Positions 6,940-16,432 of a stretch of 64,000 bases of DNA are shown piece by piece (the first letter of the stretch is position 1; every line of letters starts with the position of its first letter). The stretch covers positions 1 through 64,000 of the forward strand of contig JAUCEF010000009.1 in the NCBI GenBank assembly GCA_033558025.1. Reading direction: 5' to 3'. The position numbers were made by a program, and so were the translations under genes. The DNA comes from Phytophthora sp. 'mugwort' (lineage: Eukaryota; Oomycota; Peronosporomycetes; Peronosporales; Peronosporaceae). The notes under the pieces are model-generated. The model did no database searches, was not told where the DNA came from, and worked only from the letters and a program-made list of their open reading frames with translations.

Positions 6940-8778
6940 GTGGACAACGAAATCTCGAATCTCGCCTTCCACGACCTGATGTCTCCACCTGCTGATTTAC
7001 CTGCCACCCTCAAGCGACTGCTAGGACTGAACCTCAATTTCTGTCCCACACCGCGCCGACTCTCGACTACCGATCTCCTTGAACGGCTACCAGACTTTGT
7101 TCGATCGCTTCGACTCCGGTACCTATTCCGGAAGAACGACAACAAAGCGTTCACGAAGAGCTCAATCTACGTGAAGAACGAAGCGTTTCAGCCACCACCA
7201 TGTCCCCCTGCGATTGAAGCAACACTTCAGACCATCGAACAACGTCTTCAAGTTACAACATTGGTCTCGAAGCGACACTTCAACATGACCAAGACCCAAC
7301 GGGACTTGCTCAAGACCCTGATGTTCCGGCACGATCTCAAGGTTCTGCTGACCGACAAAAACCTCGGCCCAGCAGTCATGACATCAACCCAATACGTCGA
7401 CTTCTGCCTTGATCATCTCCAAGACACTACGACGTACCGGAACATCCAAGCGCCCCCAGATGCCATCCTGAGACTGCTGAAGAGTACCGTCAGGAAGTAC
7501 TACGAACGCATGTTTCAGCGATACGGCTACGATGTGGACTGGAAGGATACGGCGATCATCACCCACAGGATTGACGCAAGATCGCTGAATGTGTTCTACG
7601 CACTAGCGAAGATACACAAGCCTCAGTTAGCACCGAGACCAATCGTCTCAAACGCTAATGGAGTGCTCCTCGGACTCTCCAAGTGGCTCGACTACCAACT
7701 CCAGCCACTGCTGAAAGCCTCTGCGTCATATCTCAAGAACTCGGATCAGCTCCTGACCGATCTCGCCGCCCTCCAAGTCACGCCGCAAGATCAGATCCTC
7801 ACGTTCGATGTCGTTTCGCTATACACGAGTATACCGATCGACTACGCACTCGATACGTTTGCAAGGATCCTCAACGATCATCGATGGAAGACTGCCATCC
7901 TGGAAGGACTACACCTCATTCTGAGGTTCAACTACTTCCAGTTCGGCGACACGATGTGGCACCAAATCACAGGTACCGCAATGGGTACTCCGGTTGCACC
8001 AGCTTTTGCCTCACTGTACCTTGCGCATTTTGAGAGCCAGCTGACACCAGAGTTCCAAGAATCCCTCGTGTACTTCCGTCGATACATCGATGATGGATTG
8101 ATCATCTGGCGCCCAAGAACGGAAGATCCTTTTGCACTCCAAAGGTTCTTCGCCAAGTTCACGCGTCTGTCAAGACTCAAGTTCACACACGAACAGAGTC
8201 TGACCGAAGCGCCGTTTCTCGATCTCTGGATCATCAAGACCGAAAACAGACTTCGAACCAAGACGCACCAAAAAGCGCTAAATCTGTACCTCTACCTTCC
8301 AGCTGCCAGCGCACATCCGCCTGGCGTGCTCAAAGGGTTGATCTACGGACTCGTGAAGAAGTACGCAATGCAGAACCCAGACGCGAACGACTTCAAGTCG
8401 GTCGTTAATCTGCTTCTGCAACGACTGCAAAGTCGTGGCTATCGAGCCACCAAACTGCTACCAATCTTCCGAGCTGCGCTGGAGGAAACAAGAGCACCAA
8501 GGCCGCGGACATCCAAGGTCTTCTTTAAAGTTCCCTACGATCCGAATGGACCGTCCGGCGCGGAACTGAAGAGACTCCTTGACGTCCAAGCACTCGAAAC
8601 CGAAACAAAGAAATTCGGGATCGACCAAGTCAGCCTGTGCTATCTGAAGCCTCGGACTCTCAAGCGCAAGCTGTGCCCAACAAGACTACCACCGACATTC
8701 TCCCCGTCTCCTGCAGACCGCCTCGCACTTCGATCAAGAAAGCGAAAGCGATCGGTCTGTACAGAGGACGGGGAGTAA
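6940..8778 (+). CDS. Penelope-like reverse transcriptase (ORF2), copy C
   Basis: The translation equals that of copy A, with all catalytic residues present (FDVVSLYTSIP and YIDD) and no visible GIY-YIG domain. The same start problem applies: the GTG at 6940 is not a convincing eukaryotic start, the frame is open from 6619, and the first in-frame ATG is at 6979. The TAA stop is again the start of the telomeric heptamers. With ORF1 this is a second apparently complete coding unit. Confidence 0.92.
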   Translation: MDNEISNLAFHDLMSPPADLPATLKRLLGLNLNFCPTPRRLSTTDLLERLPDFVRSLRLRYLFRKNDNKAFTKSSIYVKNEAFQPPPCPPAIEATLQTIEQRLQVTTLVSKRHFNMTKTQRDLLKTLMFRHDLKVLLTDKNLGPAVMTSTQYVDFCLDHLQDTTTYRNIQAPPDAILRLLKSTVRKYYERMFQRYGYDVDWKDTAIITHRIDARSLNVFYALAKIHKPQLAPRPIVSNANGVLLGLSKWLDYQLQPLLKASASYLKNSDQLLTDLAALQVTPQDQILTFDVVSLYTSIPIDYALDTFARILNDHRWKTAILEGLHLILRFNYFQFGDTMWHQITGTAMGTPVAPAFASLYLAHFESQLTPEFQESLVYFRRYIDDGLIIWRPRTEDPFALQRFFAKFTRLSRLKFTHEQSLTEAPFLDLWIIKTENRLRTKTHQKALNLYLYLPAASAHPPGVLKGLIYGLVKKYAMQNPDANDFKSVVNLLLQRLQSRGYRATKLLPIFRAALEETRAPRPRTSKVFFKVPYDPNGPSGAELKRLLDVQALETETKKFGIDQVSLCYLKPRTLKRKLCPTRLPPTFSPSPADRLALRSRKRKRSVCTEDGE

Positions 8779-8796
8779 ACCCTAAACCCTAAACCC

Positions 8797-9305
8797 TTTG
8801 ACACGGTGGCGCGTCACAACCAGCATCCGTGATGTTGAAGATTCCAGCGGGAAAATTCTACACGGTTGAAGATTCGTACTGCGAAAATTCCCAGCTGGAT
8901 TCTCTGGGTACACAATTGGATTCTCTGGGTACAGAACTGGATTTTCGGGGTACATTCACCCAACAAATCTAGTTTTAACCCACACCCACTTCTCGAAGAT
9001 TCAAGTGCACCCACGCACGCAAGTTGAAGATTCGAGAAACCAAGATGCATGAATCTTCCATGTGTAGTGAGTAGCTAGCAGTAGCAGAACAGCTTCAGCT
9101 GGACACTCACTTCTCAATTTGCCGTCCACTGAAGAAGCCCAAGCGAAAGGACCACCGGAGAGGCCGACCTCCCGACCCTTTGGACAACCAAATACAACTG
9201 TTTTTGTCGCGTCAAGCCTCAGTCTCAAGACACAAACCGCTCGCCACCGCTTCGCGCTGCCTCGCGTTTGCACTCACTCCGGCTTCGCCTTCGTTCGTGT
9301 CACAA
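8797..9305 (+). repeat. M module, copy 5, 3' of element C
   Basis: This 509-bp module follows ORF2 and three heptamers. Its right end runs directly into the long interstitial telomeric array. Confidence 0.8.
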
Positions 9306-9581
9306 CCCTAAACCCTAAACCCTAAACCCTAAACCCTAAACCCTAAACCCTAAACCCTAAACCCTAAACCCTAAACCCTAAACCCTAAACCCTAAACCCT
9401 AAACCCTAAACCCTAAACCCTAAACCCTAAACCCTAAACCCTAAACCCTAAACCCTAAACCCTAAACCCTAAACCCTAAACCCTAAACCCTAAAACCTAA
9501 ACCCTAAACCCTAAACCCTAAACCCTAAACCCTAAACCCTAAACCCTAAACCCTAAACCCTAAACCCTAAACCCTAAACCC
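9306..9581. repeat. Interstitial telomere, 276 bp
   Basis: About 39 CCCTAAA heptamers in the same orientation as the terminal telomere. One heptamer is changed to ACCTAAA (C to A at 9495). It lies between the right end of element C and the broken left end of element D, and is best read as a former chromosome end buried by the attachment of element C. Confidence 0.95.
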
Positions 9582-10324
9582 TTTGAGAGCCAGCTGACAC
9601 CAGAGTTCCAAGAATCCCTCGTGTACTTCCGTCGATATATCGATGATGGATTGATCATCTGGCGCCCAAGAACGGAAGATCCTTTTGCACTCCAAAGGTT
9701 CTTCGCCAAGTTCACGCGTCTGTCAAGACTCAAGTTCACACACGAACAGAGTCTGACCAAAGCGCCGTTTCTCGATCTCTGGAGACCGAAAACAGACTTC
9801 GAACCAAGACGCACCAAAAAGCGCTAAATCTGTACCTCTACCTTCCAGCTGCCAGCGCACATCCGCCTGGCGTGCTCAAAGGGTTGATCTACGGACTCGT
9901 GAAGAAGTACGCAATGCAGAACCCAGACGCGAACGACTTCAAGTCGGTCGTTAATCTGCTTCTGCAACGACTGCAAAGTCGTGGCTATCGAGCCACCAAA
10001 CTGCTACCAATCTTCCGAGCTGCGCTGGAGGAAACAAGAGCACCAAGGCCGCGGACATCCAAGGTCTTCTTTAAAGTTCCCTACGATCCGAATGGACCGT
10101 CCGGCGCGGAACTGAAGAGACTCCTTGACGTCCAAGCACTCGAAACCGAAACAAAGAAATTCGGGATCGACCAAGTCAGCCTATGCTATCTGAAGCCTCC
10201 GACTCTCAAGCGCAAGCTGTGCCCAACAAGACTACCACCGACATTCTCCCCGTCTCCTGCAGACCGCCTCGCACTTCGATCAAGAAAGCGAAAACGATCG
10301 GTCTGTACAGAGGACGGGGGGTAA
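9582..10324 (+). pseudogene. ORF2 fragment with frameshift, copy D
   Basis: It begins at TTTGAGAGCC, inside the sequence that encodes HFES after motif B (about residue 364), directly after telomeric CCC. It keeps the YIDD box but lacks motif A. A 7-base deletion near 9783, after FLDLW, shifts the frame; the correct frame resumes and stays open to the TAA at 10322-10324. I count six substitutions from copy A. It cannot encode an active enzyme. Confidence 0.9.
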
Positions 10325-10335
10325 ACCCTAAACCC
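10322..10335. repeat. Telomeric heptamers after ORF2 fragment D
   Basis: Two TAAACCC heptamers, one fewer than in copies A, B and C. The first TAA is the stop codon of the fragment. Confidence 0.85.
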
Positions 10336-10848
10336 TTTGACACGGTGGCGCGTCACAACCAGCATCCCTGATGTTGAAGATTCCCAGCGGGAAAATTCTA
10401 CACGGTTGAAGATTCGCACTGCGAAAATTCCCAGCTGGATTCTCTGGGTACACAATTGGATTCTCTGGGTACACAACTTGATTTTCGGGGTACATTCACC
10501 CAACAAATCTAGTTTTAACCCACACGCACTTCTCGAAGATTCAAGTGCACCCACGCACGCAAGTTGAAGATTCGAGAAACCAAGATGCATGAATCTTGCA
10601 TGTGTAGTGAGTAGCTAGCAGTAGCATAACAGCTTCAGCTGGACGCTCACTTCTCAATTTGCCGTCCACTGAAGAAGCCCAAGCGAAAGGACCACCGGAG
10701 AGGCCGACCTCCCGACCCTTTTTTGGACAACCAAATATAACTGTTTTTGTCGCGTCAAGCCTCAGTCTCAAGACACAAACCGATCGCCACCACTTCGCGC
10801 TGCCTCGCGTTTGCACTCACTCCGGCTTCGCCTTCGTTCGTGTCACAA
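10336..10848 (+). repeat. M module, copy 6 (diverged, 513 bp)
   Basis: It differs from the other five copies by about a dozen substitutions, an extra C near 10384 and three extra T residues near 10720. It is shared between the ORF2 fragment on its left and the ORF1 fragment on its right. Confidence 0.8.
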
Positions 10849-10887
10849 CCCTAAACCCTAAACCAACCAGCACGAAGATAATTAAGG

Positions 10888-11076
10888 ATGGACTCGCAAG
10901 CATCGCTCGCTAGAAGCCCGCCGCAATTCACCAAGGACCTCGTGTCGACCGCTATCGCCGACTACAAGGCCCTCTTGAAGCAAATCGCCTCCAAGAAACG
11001 TGCCATCGACAAGCTCGAGCACGTCACGCCCAAGTCGTTTCAACACAAGATCGACCTCAAGATCCCTCCGATCGTT
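10888..11076 (+). pseudogene. ORF1 5' fragment, copy E, fused to the tRNA array
   Basis: The first 63 codons of ORF1 (to KIPPIV) are present, with a few changes such as the codons of residues 51 and 54. At 11,074-11,076 the GTT of ORF1 is also the GTT of the tRNA spacer, after which sequence is pure array. A chimeric frame continues to 11,604 through array sequence and antisense tRNA; it is not a real protein. Confidence 0.88.
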
Positions 11077-11368
11077 GCATGCCAATTACACACCAACCAA
11101 GCCTCAACACAGGCTGGGACAGCTCGGGTGCGCACCACACGGGACTTGGCCACCTGCACGACCCCTCCTTACCTCCATACGAGCCACGCACCCGCCGGCA
11201 TCGACCTCGGAATAGATCCATCTTTGAGCCGCGCCACGGCCAGCTCGCCCAAAACGGCGCATCTATTCAACTCTCGAGCCTTTGCCCAGACTGCCTACAT
11301 ACCGCTGCGGGTACCACAAGGCCCGAAACGTCCAAAGCTAGATGCCAGCAGAACAGGCATAAAGGGAT

Positions 11369-11449
11369 CGACAGCTGTGAGACTTGAACTCACGCGGGTT
11401 ACCCCAATAGATTTCGAGTCTATCGCCTTAACCGCTCGGCCAAGCTGTC
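11369..11449 (-). tRNA. trnS(CGA): tRNA-Ser(CGA), copy 1 (reference copy)
   Basis: This tRNA reads UCG serine codons. On the minus strand the 81-nt product has a 7-bp acceptor stem (GACAGCT with AGCTGTC), discriminator G73, anticodon stem ATAGA/TCTAT, loop CTCGAAA with anticodon CGA (11414-11416), a 13-nt variable arm typical of class II tRNAs, and T arm GTGAG/CTCAC. The A box is TGGCCGAGCGG and the B box GTTCAAGTC, so it should be read by RNA polymerase III. No intron and no encoded CCA, as in nuclear genes. The trailer has only TTT; the first TTTT on the minus strand is at 11251-11254, 115 bases on. Long unit, type a. Confidence 0.96.
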
Positions 11450-11585
11450 CTAGCATCCATCACAACACCCGAACCGCCCTACAAAGTTGCATGCCAATTA
11501 CACACCAACCAAGCCTCAACACAGGCTGGGACAGCTCGGGTGCGCACCACACGGGACTTGGCCACCTGCACGACCCTAAAGGGAT

Positions 11586-11666
11586 CGACAGCTGTGAGAC
11601 TTGAACTCACGCGGGTTACCCCAATAGATTTCGAGTCTATCGCCTTAACCGCTCGGCCAAGCTGTC
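11586..11666 (-). tRNA. trnS(CGA): tRNA-Ser(CGA), copy 2
   Basis: 217-bp unit (G); CCCTAAA (11574-11580) at the deletion joint. Confidence 0.95.
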
Positions 11667-11997
11667 CTAGCATCCATCACAACACCCGAACCGCCCTACA
11701 AAGTTGCATGCCAATTACACACCAACCAAGCCTCAACACAGGCTGGGACAGCTCGGGTGCGCACCACACGGGACTTGGCCACCTGCACGACCCCTCCTTA
11801 CCTCCATACGAGCCACGCACCCGCCGGCATCGACCTCGGAATAGATCCATCTTTGAGCCGCGCCACGGCCAGCTCGCCCAAAACGGCGCATCTATTCAAC
11901 TCTCGAGCCTTTGCCCAGACTGCCTACATACCGCTGCGGGTACCACAAGGCCCGAAACGTCCAAAGCTAGATGCCAGCAGAACAGGCATAAAGGGAT

Positions 11998-12078
11998 CGA
12001 CAGCTGTGAGACTTGAACTCACGCGGGTTACCCCAATAGATTTCGAGTCTATCGCCTTAACCGCTCGGCCAAGCTGTC
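11998..12078 (-). tRNA. trnS(CGA): tRNA-Ser(CGA), copy 3
   Basis: 412-bp unit, type a. Confidence 0.95.
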
Positions 12079-12409
12079 CTAGCATCCATCACAACACCCG
12101 AACCGCCCTACAAAGTTGCATGCCAATTACACACCAACCAAGCCTCAACACAGGCTGGGACAGCTCGGGTGCGCACCACACGGGACTTGGCCACCTGCAC
12201 GACCCCTCCTTACCTCCATACGAGCCACGCACCCGCCGGCATCGACCTCGGAATAGATCCATCTTTGAGCCGCGCCACGGCCAGCTCGCCCAAAACGGCG
12301 CATCTATTCAACTCTCGAGCCTTTGCCCAGACTGCCTACATACCGCTGCGGGTACCACAAGGCCCGAAACGTCCAAAGCTAGATGCCAGCAGAACAGGCA
12401 TAAAGGGAT

Positions 12410-12490
12410 CGACAGCTGTGAGACTTGAACTCACGCGGGTTACCCCAATAGATTTCGAGTCTATCGCCTTAACCGCTCGGCCAAGCTGTC
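12410..12490 (-). tRNA. trnS(CGA): tRNA-Ser(CGA), copy 4
   Basis: 412-bp unit, type a. Confidence 0.95.
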
Positions 12491-12781
12491 CTAGCATCCA
12501 TCACAACACCCGAACCGCCCTACAAAGTTGCATGCCAATTACACACCAACCAAGCCTCAACACAGGCTGGGACAGCTCGGGTGCGCACCACACGGGACTT
12601 GGCCACCTGCACGACCCCTCCTTACCTCCATACGAGCCACGCACCCGCCGGCATCGACCTCGGAAAACGGCGCATCTATTCAACTCTCGAGCCTTTGCCC
12701 AGACTGCCTACATACCGCTGCGGGTACCACAAGGCCCGAAACGTCCAAAGCTAGATGCCAGCAGAACAGGCATAAAGGGAT

Positions 12782-12862
12782 CGACAGCTGTGAGACTTGA
12801 ACTCACGCGGGTTACCCCAATAGATTTCGAGTCTATCGCCTTAACCGCTCGGCCAAGCTGTC
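12782..12862 (-). tRNA. trnS(CGA): tRNA-Ser(CGA), copy 5
   Basis: 372-bp unit with 40-bp spacer deletion; CATCCAACAC variant just upstream of the gene. Confidence 0.95.
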
Positions 12863-13153
12863 CTAGCATCCAACACAACACCCGAACCGCCCTACAAAGT
12901 TGCATGCCAATTACACACCAACCAAGCCTCAACACAGGCTGGGACAGCTCGGGTGCGCACCACACGGGACTTGGCCACCTGCACGACCCCTCCTTACCTC
13001 CATACGAGCCACGCACCCGCCGGCATCGACCTCGGAAAACGGCGCATCTATTCAACTCTCGAGCCTTTGCCCAGACTGCCTACATACCGCTGCGGGTACC
13101 ACAAGGCCCGAAACGTCCAAAGCTAGATGCCAGCAGAACAGGCATAAAGGGAT

Positions 13154-13234
13154 CGACAGCTGTGAGACTTGAACTCACGCGGGTTACCCCAATAGATTTC
13201 GAGTCTATCGCCTTAACCGCTCGGCCAAGCTGTC
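13154..13234 (-). tRNA. trnS(CGA): tRNA-Ser(CGA), copy 6
   Basis: 372-bp unit with the same 40-bp deletion. Confidence 0.95.
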
Positions 13235-13525
13235 CTAGCATCCATCACAACACCCGAACCGCCCTACAAAGTTGCATGCCAATTACACACCAACCAAGCC
13301 TCAACACAGGCTGGGACAGCTCGGGTGCGCACCACACGGGACTTGGCCACCTGCACGACCCCTCCTTACCTCCATACGAGCCACGCACCCGCCGGCATCG
13401 ACCTCGGAAAACGGCGCATCTATTCAACTCTCGAGCCTTTGCCCAGACTGCCTACATACCGCTGCGGGTACCACAAGGCCCGAAACGTCCAAAGCTAGAT
13501 GCCAGCAGAACAGGCATAAAGGGAT

Positions 13526-13606
13526 CGACAGCTGTGAGACTTGAACTCACGCGGGTTACCCCAATAGATTTCGAGTCTATCGCCTTAACCGCTCGGCCAA
13601 GCTGTC
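13526..13606 (-). tRNA. trnS(CGA): tRNA-Ser(CGA), copy 7
   Basis: 373-bp unit: 40-bp deletion plus one extra A at about 13,640. Confidence 0.95.
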
Positions 13607-13938
13607 CTAGCATCCATCACAACACCCGAACCGCCCTACAAAAGTTGCATGCCAATTACACACCAACCAAGCCTCAACACAGGCTAGGACAGCTCGGGTG
13701 CGCATCACACGGGACTTGGCCACCTGCACGACCCCTCCTTACCTCCATACGAGCCACGCACCCGCCGGCATCGACCTCGGAATAGATCCATCTTTGAGCC
13801 GCGCCACGGCCAGCTCGCCCAAAACGGCGCATCTATTCAACTCTCGAGCCTTTGCCCAGACTGCCTACATACCGCTGCGGGTACCACAAGGCCCGAAACG
13901 TCCAAAGCTAGATGCCAGCAGAACAGGCATAAAGGGAT

Positions 13939-14019
13939 CGACAGCTGTGAGACTTGAACTCACGCGGGTTACCCCAATAGATTTCGAGTCTATCGCCTTA
14001 ACCGCTCGGCCAAGCTGTC
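13939..14019 (-). tRNA. trnS(CGA): tRNA-Ser(CGA), copy 8
   Basis: 412-bp unit, type a; GCATCACAC spacer variant. Confidence 0.95.
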
Positions 14020-14350
14020 CTAGCATCCATCACAACACCCGAACCGCCCTACAAAGTTGCATGCCAATTACACACCAACCAAGCCTCAACACAGGCTGGG
14101 ACAGCTCGGGTGCGCACCACACGGGACTTGGCCACCTGCACGACCCCTCCTTACCTCCATACGAGCCATGCACCCGCCGGCATCGACCTCGGAATAGATC
14201 CATCTTTGAGCCGCGCCACGGCCAGCTCGCCCAAAACGGCGCATCTATTCAACTCTCGAGCCTTTGCCCAGACTGCCTACATACCGCTGCGGGTACCACA
14301 AGGCCCGAAACGTCCAAAGCTAGATGCCAGCAGAACAGGCATAAAGGGAT

Positions 14351-14431
14351 CGACAGCTGTGAGACTTGAACTCACGCGGGTTACCCCAATAGATTTCGAG
14401 TCTATCGCCTTAACCGCTCGGCCAAGCTGTC
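14351..14431 (-). tRNA. trnS(CGA): tRNA-Ser(CGA), copy 9
   Basis: 412-bp unit, type a; GCCATGCACC spacer variant. Confidence 0.95.
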
Positions 14432-14762
14432 CTAGCATCCATCACAACACCCGAACCGCCCTACAAAGTTGCATGCCAATTACACACCAACCAAGCCTCA
14501 ACACAGGCTGGGACAGCTCGGGTGCGCACCACACGGGACTTGGCCACCTGCACGACCCCTCCTTACCTCCATACGAGCCACGCACCCGCCGGCATCGACC
14601 TCGGAATAGATCCATCTTTGAGCCGCGCCACGGCCAGCTCGCCCAAAACGGCGCATCTATTCAACTCTCGAGCCTTTGCCCAGACTGCCTACATACCGCT
14701 GCGGGTACCACAAGGCCCGAAACGTCCAAAGCTAGATGCCAGCAGAACAGGCATAAAGGGAT

Positions 14763-14843
14763 CGACAGCTGTGAGACTTGAACTCACGCGGGTTACCCCA
14801 ATAGATTTCGAGTCTATCGCCTTAACCGCTCGGCCAAGCTGTC
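14763..14843 (-). tRNA. trnS(CGA): tRNA-Ser(CGA), copy 10
   Basis: 412-bp unit, type a. Confidence 0.95.
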
Positions 14844-14979
14844 CTAGCATCCATCACAACACCCGAACCGCCCTACAAAGTTGCATGCCAATTACACACC
14901 AACCAAGCCTCAACACAGGCTGGGACAGCTCGGGTGCGCACCACACGGGACTTGGCCACCTGCACGACCCTAAAGGGAT

Positions 14980-15060
14980 CGACAGCTGTGAGACTTGAAC
15001 TCACGCGGGTTACCCCAATAGATTTCGAGTCTATCGCCTTAACCGCTCGGCCAAGCTGTC
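14980..15060 (-). tRNA. trnS(CGA): tRNA-Ser(CGA), copy 11
   Basis: 217-bp unit (G); CCCTAAA (14968-14974) at the deletion joint. Confidence 0.95.
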
Positions 15061-15391
15061 CTAGCATCCATCACAACACCCGAACCGCCCTACAAAGTTG
15101 CATGCCAATTACACACCAACCAAGCCTCAACACAGGCTGGGACAGCTCGGGTGCGCACCACACGGGACTTGGCCACCTGCACGACCCCTCCTTACCTCCA
15201 TACGAGCCACGCACCCGCCGGCATCGACCTCGGAATAGATCCATCTTTGAGCCGCGCCACGGCCAGCTCGCCCAAAACGGCGCATCTATTCAACTCTCGA
15301 GCCTTTGCCCAGACTGCCTACATACCGCTGCGGGTACCACAAGGCCCGAAACGTCCAAAGCTAGATGCCAGCAGAGAAGGCATAAAGGGAT

Positions 15392-15472
15392 CGACAGCTG
15401 TGAGACTTGAACTCACGCGGGTTACCCCAATAGATTTCGAGTCTATCGCCTTAACCGCTCGGCCAAGCTGTC
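15392..15472 (-). tRNA. trnS(CGA): tRNA-Ser(CGA), copy 12
   Basis: 412-bp unit, type b. Confidence 0.95.
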
Positions 15473-15803
15473 CTAGCATCCATCACAACACCCGAACCGC
15501 CCTACAAAGTTGCATGCCAATTACACACCAACCAAGCCTCAACACAGGCTGGGACAGCTCGGGTGCGCACCACACGGGACTTGGCCACCTGCACGACCCC
15601 TCCTTACCTCCATACGAGCCACGCACCCGCCGGCATCGACCTCGGAATAGATCCATCTTTGAGCCGCGCCACGGCCAGCTCGCCCAAAACGGCGCATCTA
15701 TTCAACTCTCGAGCCTTTGCCCAGACTGCCTACATACCGCTGCGGGTACCACAAGGCCCGAAACGTCCAAAGCTAGATGCCAGCAGAGAAGGCATAAAGG
15801 GAT

Positions 15804-15884
15804 CGACAGCTGTGAGACTTGAACTCACGCGGGTTACCCCAATAGATTTCGAGTCTATCGCCTTAACCGCTCGGCCAAGCTGTC
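15804..15884 (-). tRNA. trnS(CGA): tRNA-Ser(CGA), copy 13
   Basis: 412-bp unit, type b. Confidence 0.95.
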
Positions 15885-16020
15885 CTAGCATCCATCACAA
15901 CACCCGAACCGCCCTACAAAGTTGCATGCCAATTACACACCAACCAAGGCTCAACACAGGCTGGGACAGCTCGGATGCGCACCACACGGGACTTGGCCAC
16001 CTGCACGACCATAAAGGGAT

Positions 16021-16101
16021 CGACAGCTGTGAGACTTGAACTCACGCGGGTTACCCCAATAGATTTCGAGTCTATCGCCTTAACCGCTCGGCCAAGCTGT
16101 C
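16021..16101 (-). tRNA. trnS(CGA): tRNA-Ser(CGA), copy 14
   Basis: 217-bp unit (A); first short unit with the CCATAAA joint. Confidence 0.95.
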
Positions 16102-16432
16102 CTAGCATCCATCACAACACCCGAACCGCCCTACAAAGTTGCATGCCAATTACACACCAACCAAGCCTCAACACAGGCTGGGACAGCTCGGGTGCGCACC
16201 ACACGGGACTTGGCCACCTGCACGACCCCTCCTTACCTCCATACGAGCCACGCACCCGCCGGCATCGACCTCGGAATAGATCCATCTTTGAGCCGCGCCA
16301 CGGCCAGCTCGCCCAAAACGGCGCATCTATTCAACTCTCGAGCCTTTGCCCAGACTGCCTACATACCGCTGCGGGTACCACAAGGCCCGAAACGTCCAAA
16401 GCTAGATGCCAGCAGAACAGGCATAAAGGGAT

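Larger units (their letters stand above)
5373..9305 (+). mobile_element. Full-length telomere-attached Penelope-like retroelement, copy C
   Basis: The layout and length (3933 bp) match copy A at an offset of 4943 bases. All reading frames compared between the two have the same length and translation, so the copies are nearly or fully identical. Both ORFs are intact. The right end abuts a 276-base interstitial telomere, which is the old chromosome end to which this copy attached. Confidence 0.85.
9582..11076 (+). mobile_element. Older, doubly truncated tandem Penelope-like element, copy D/E
   Basis: The order is ORF2 3' part, two telomeric heptamers, M module, two heptamers, first 63 codons of ORF1, then an abrupt join to the tRNA array. 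It differs from copies A and C by scattered substitutions, a 7-base deletion in ORF2 and small insertions in M, so it is older. Because ORF2, M and ORF1 follow one another, the source was probably a head-to-tail tandem. The 3' end is missing, unlike the other copies. Confidence 0.8.

Noticed and set aside
11450..11585. A second tRNA or 5S rRNA gene in the array spacer
   Set aside because: A GGTTCGGG stretch on the minus strand resembles part of a B box, but no cloverleaf or A box could be built around it, and no 5S-like sequence is seen.
10888..11604. 238-codon frame starting in ORF1
   Set aside because: Only the first 63 codons are ORF1; the rest is tRNA spacer and antisense tRNA read through a breakpoint.
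12169..13785. 538-codon repetitive frame in the array
   Set aside because: It exists because three 372-bp units keep one frame. It runs through antisense tRNA genes, and neighbouring 412-bp units break it.
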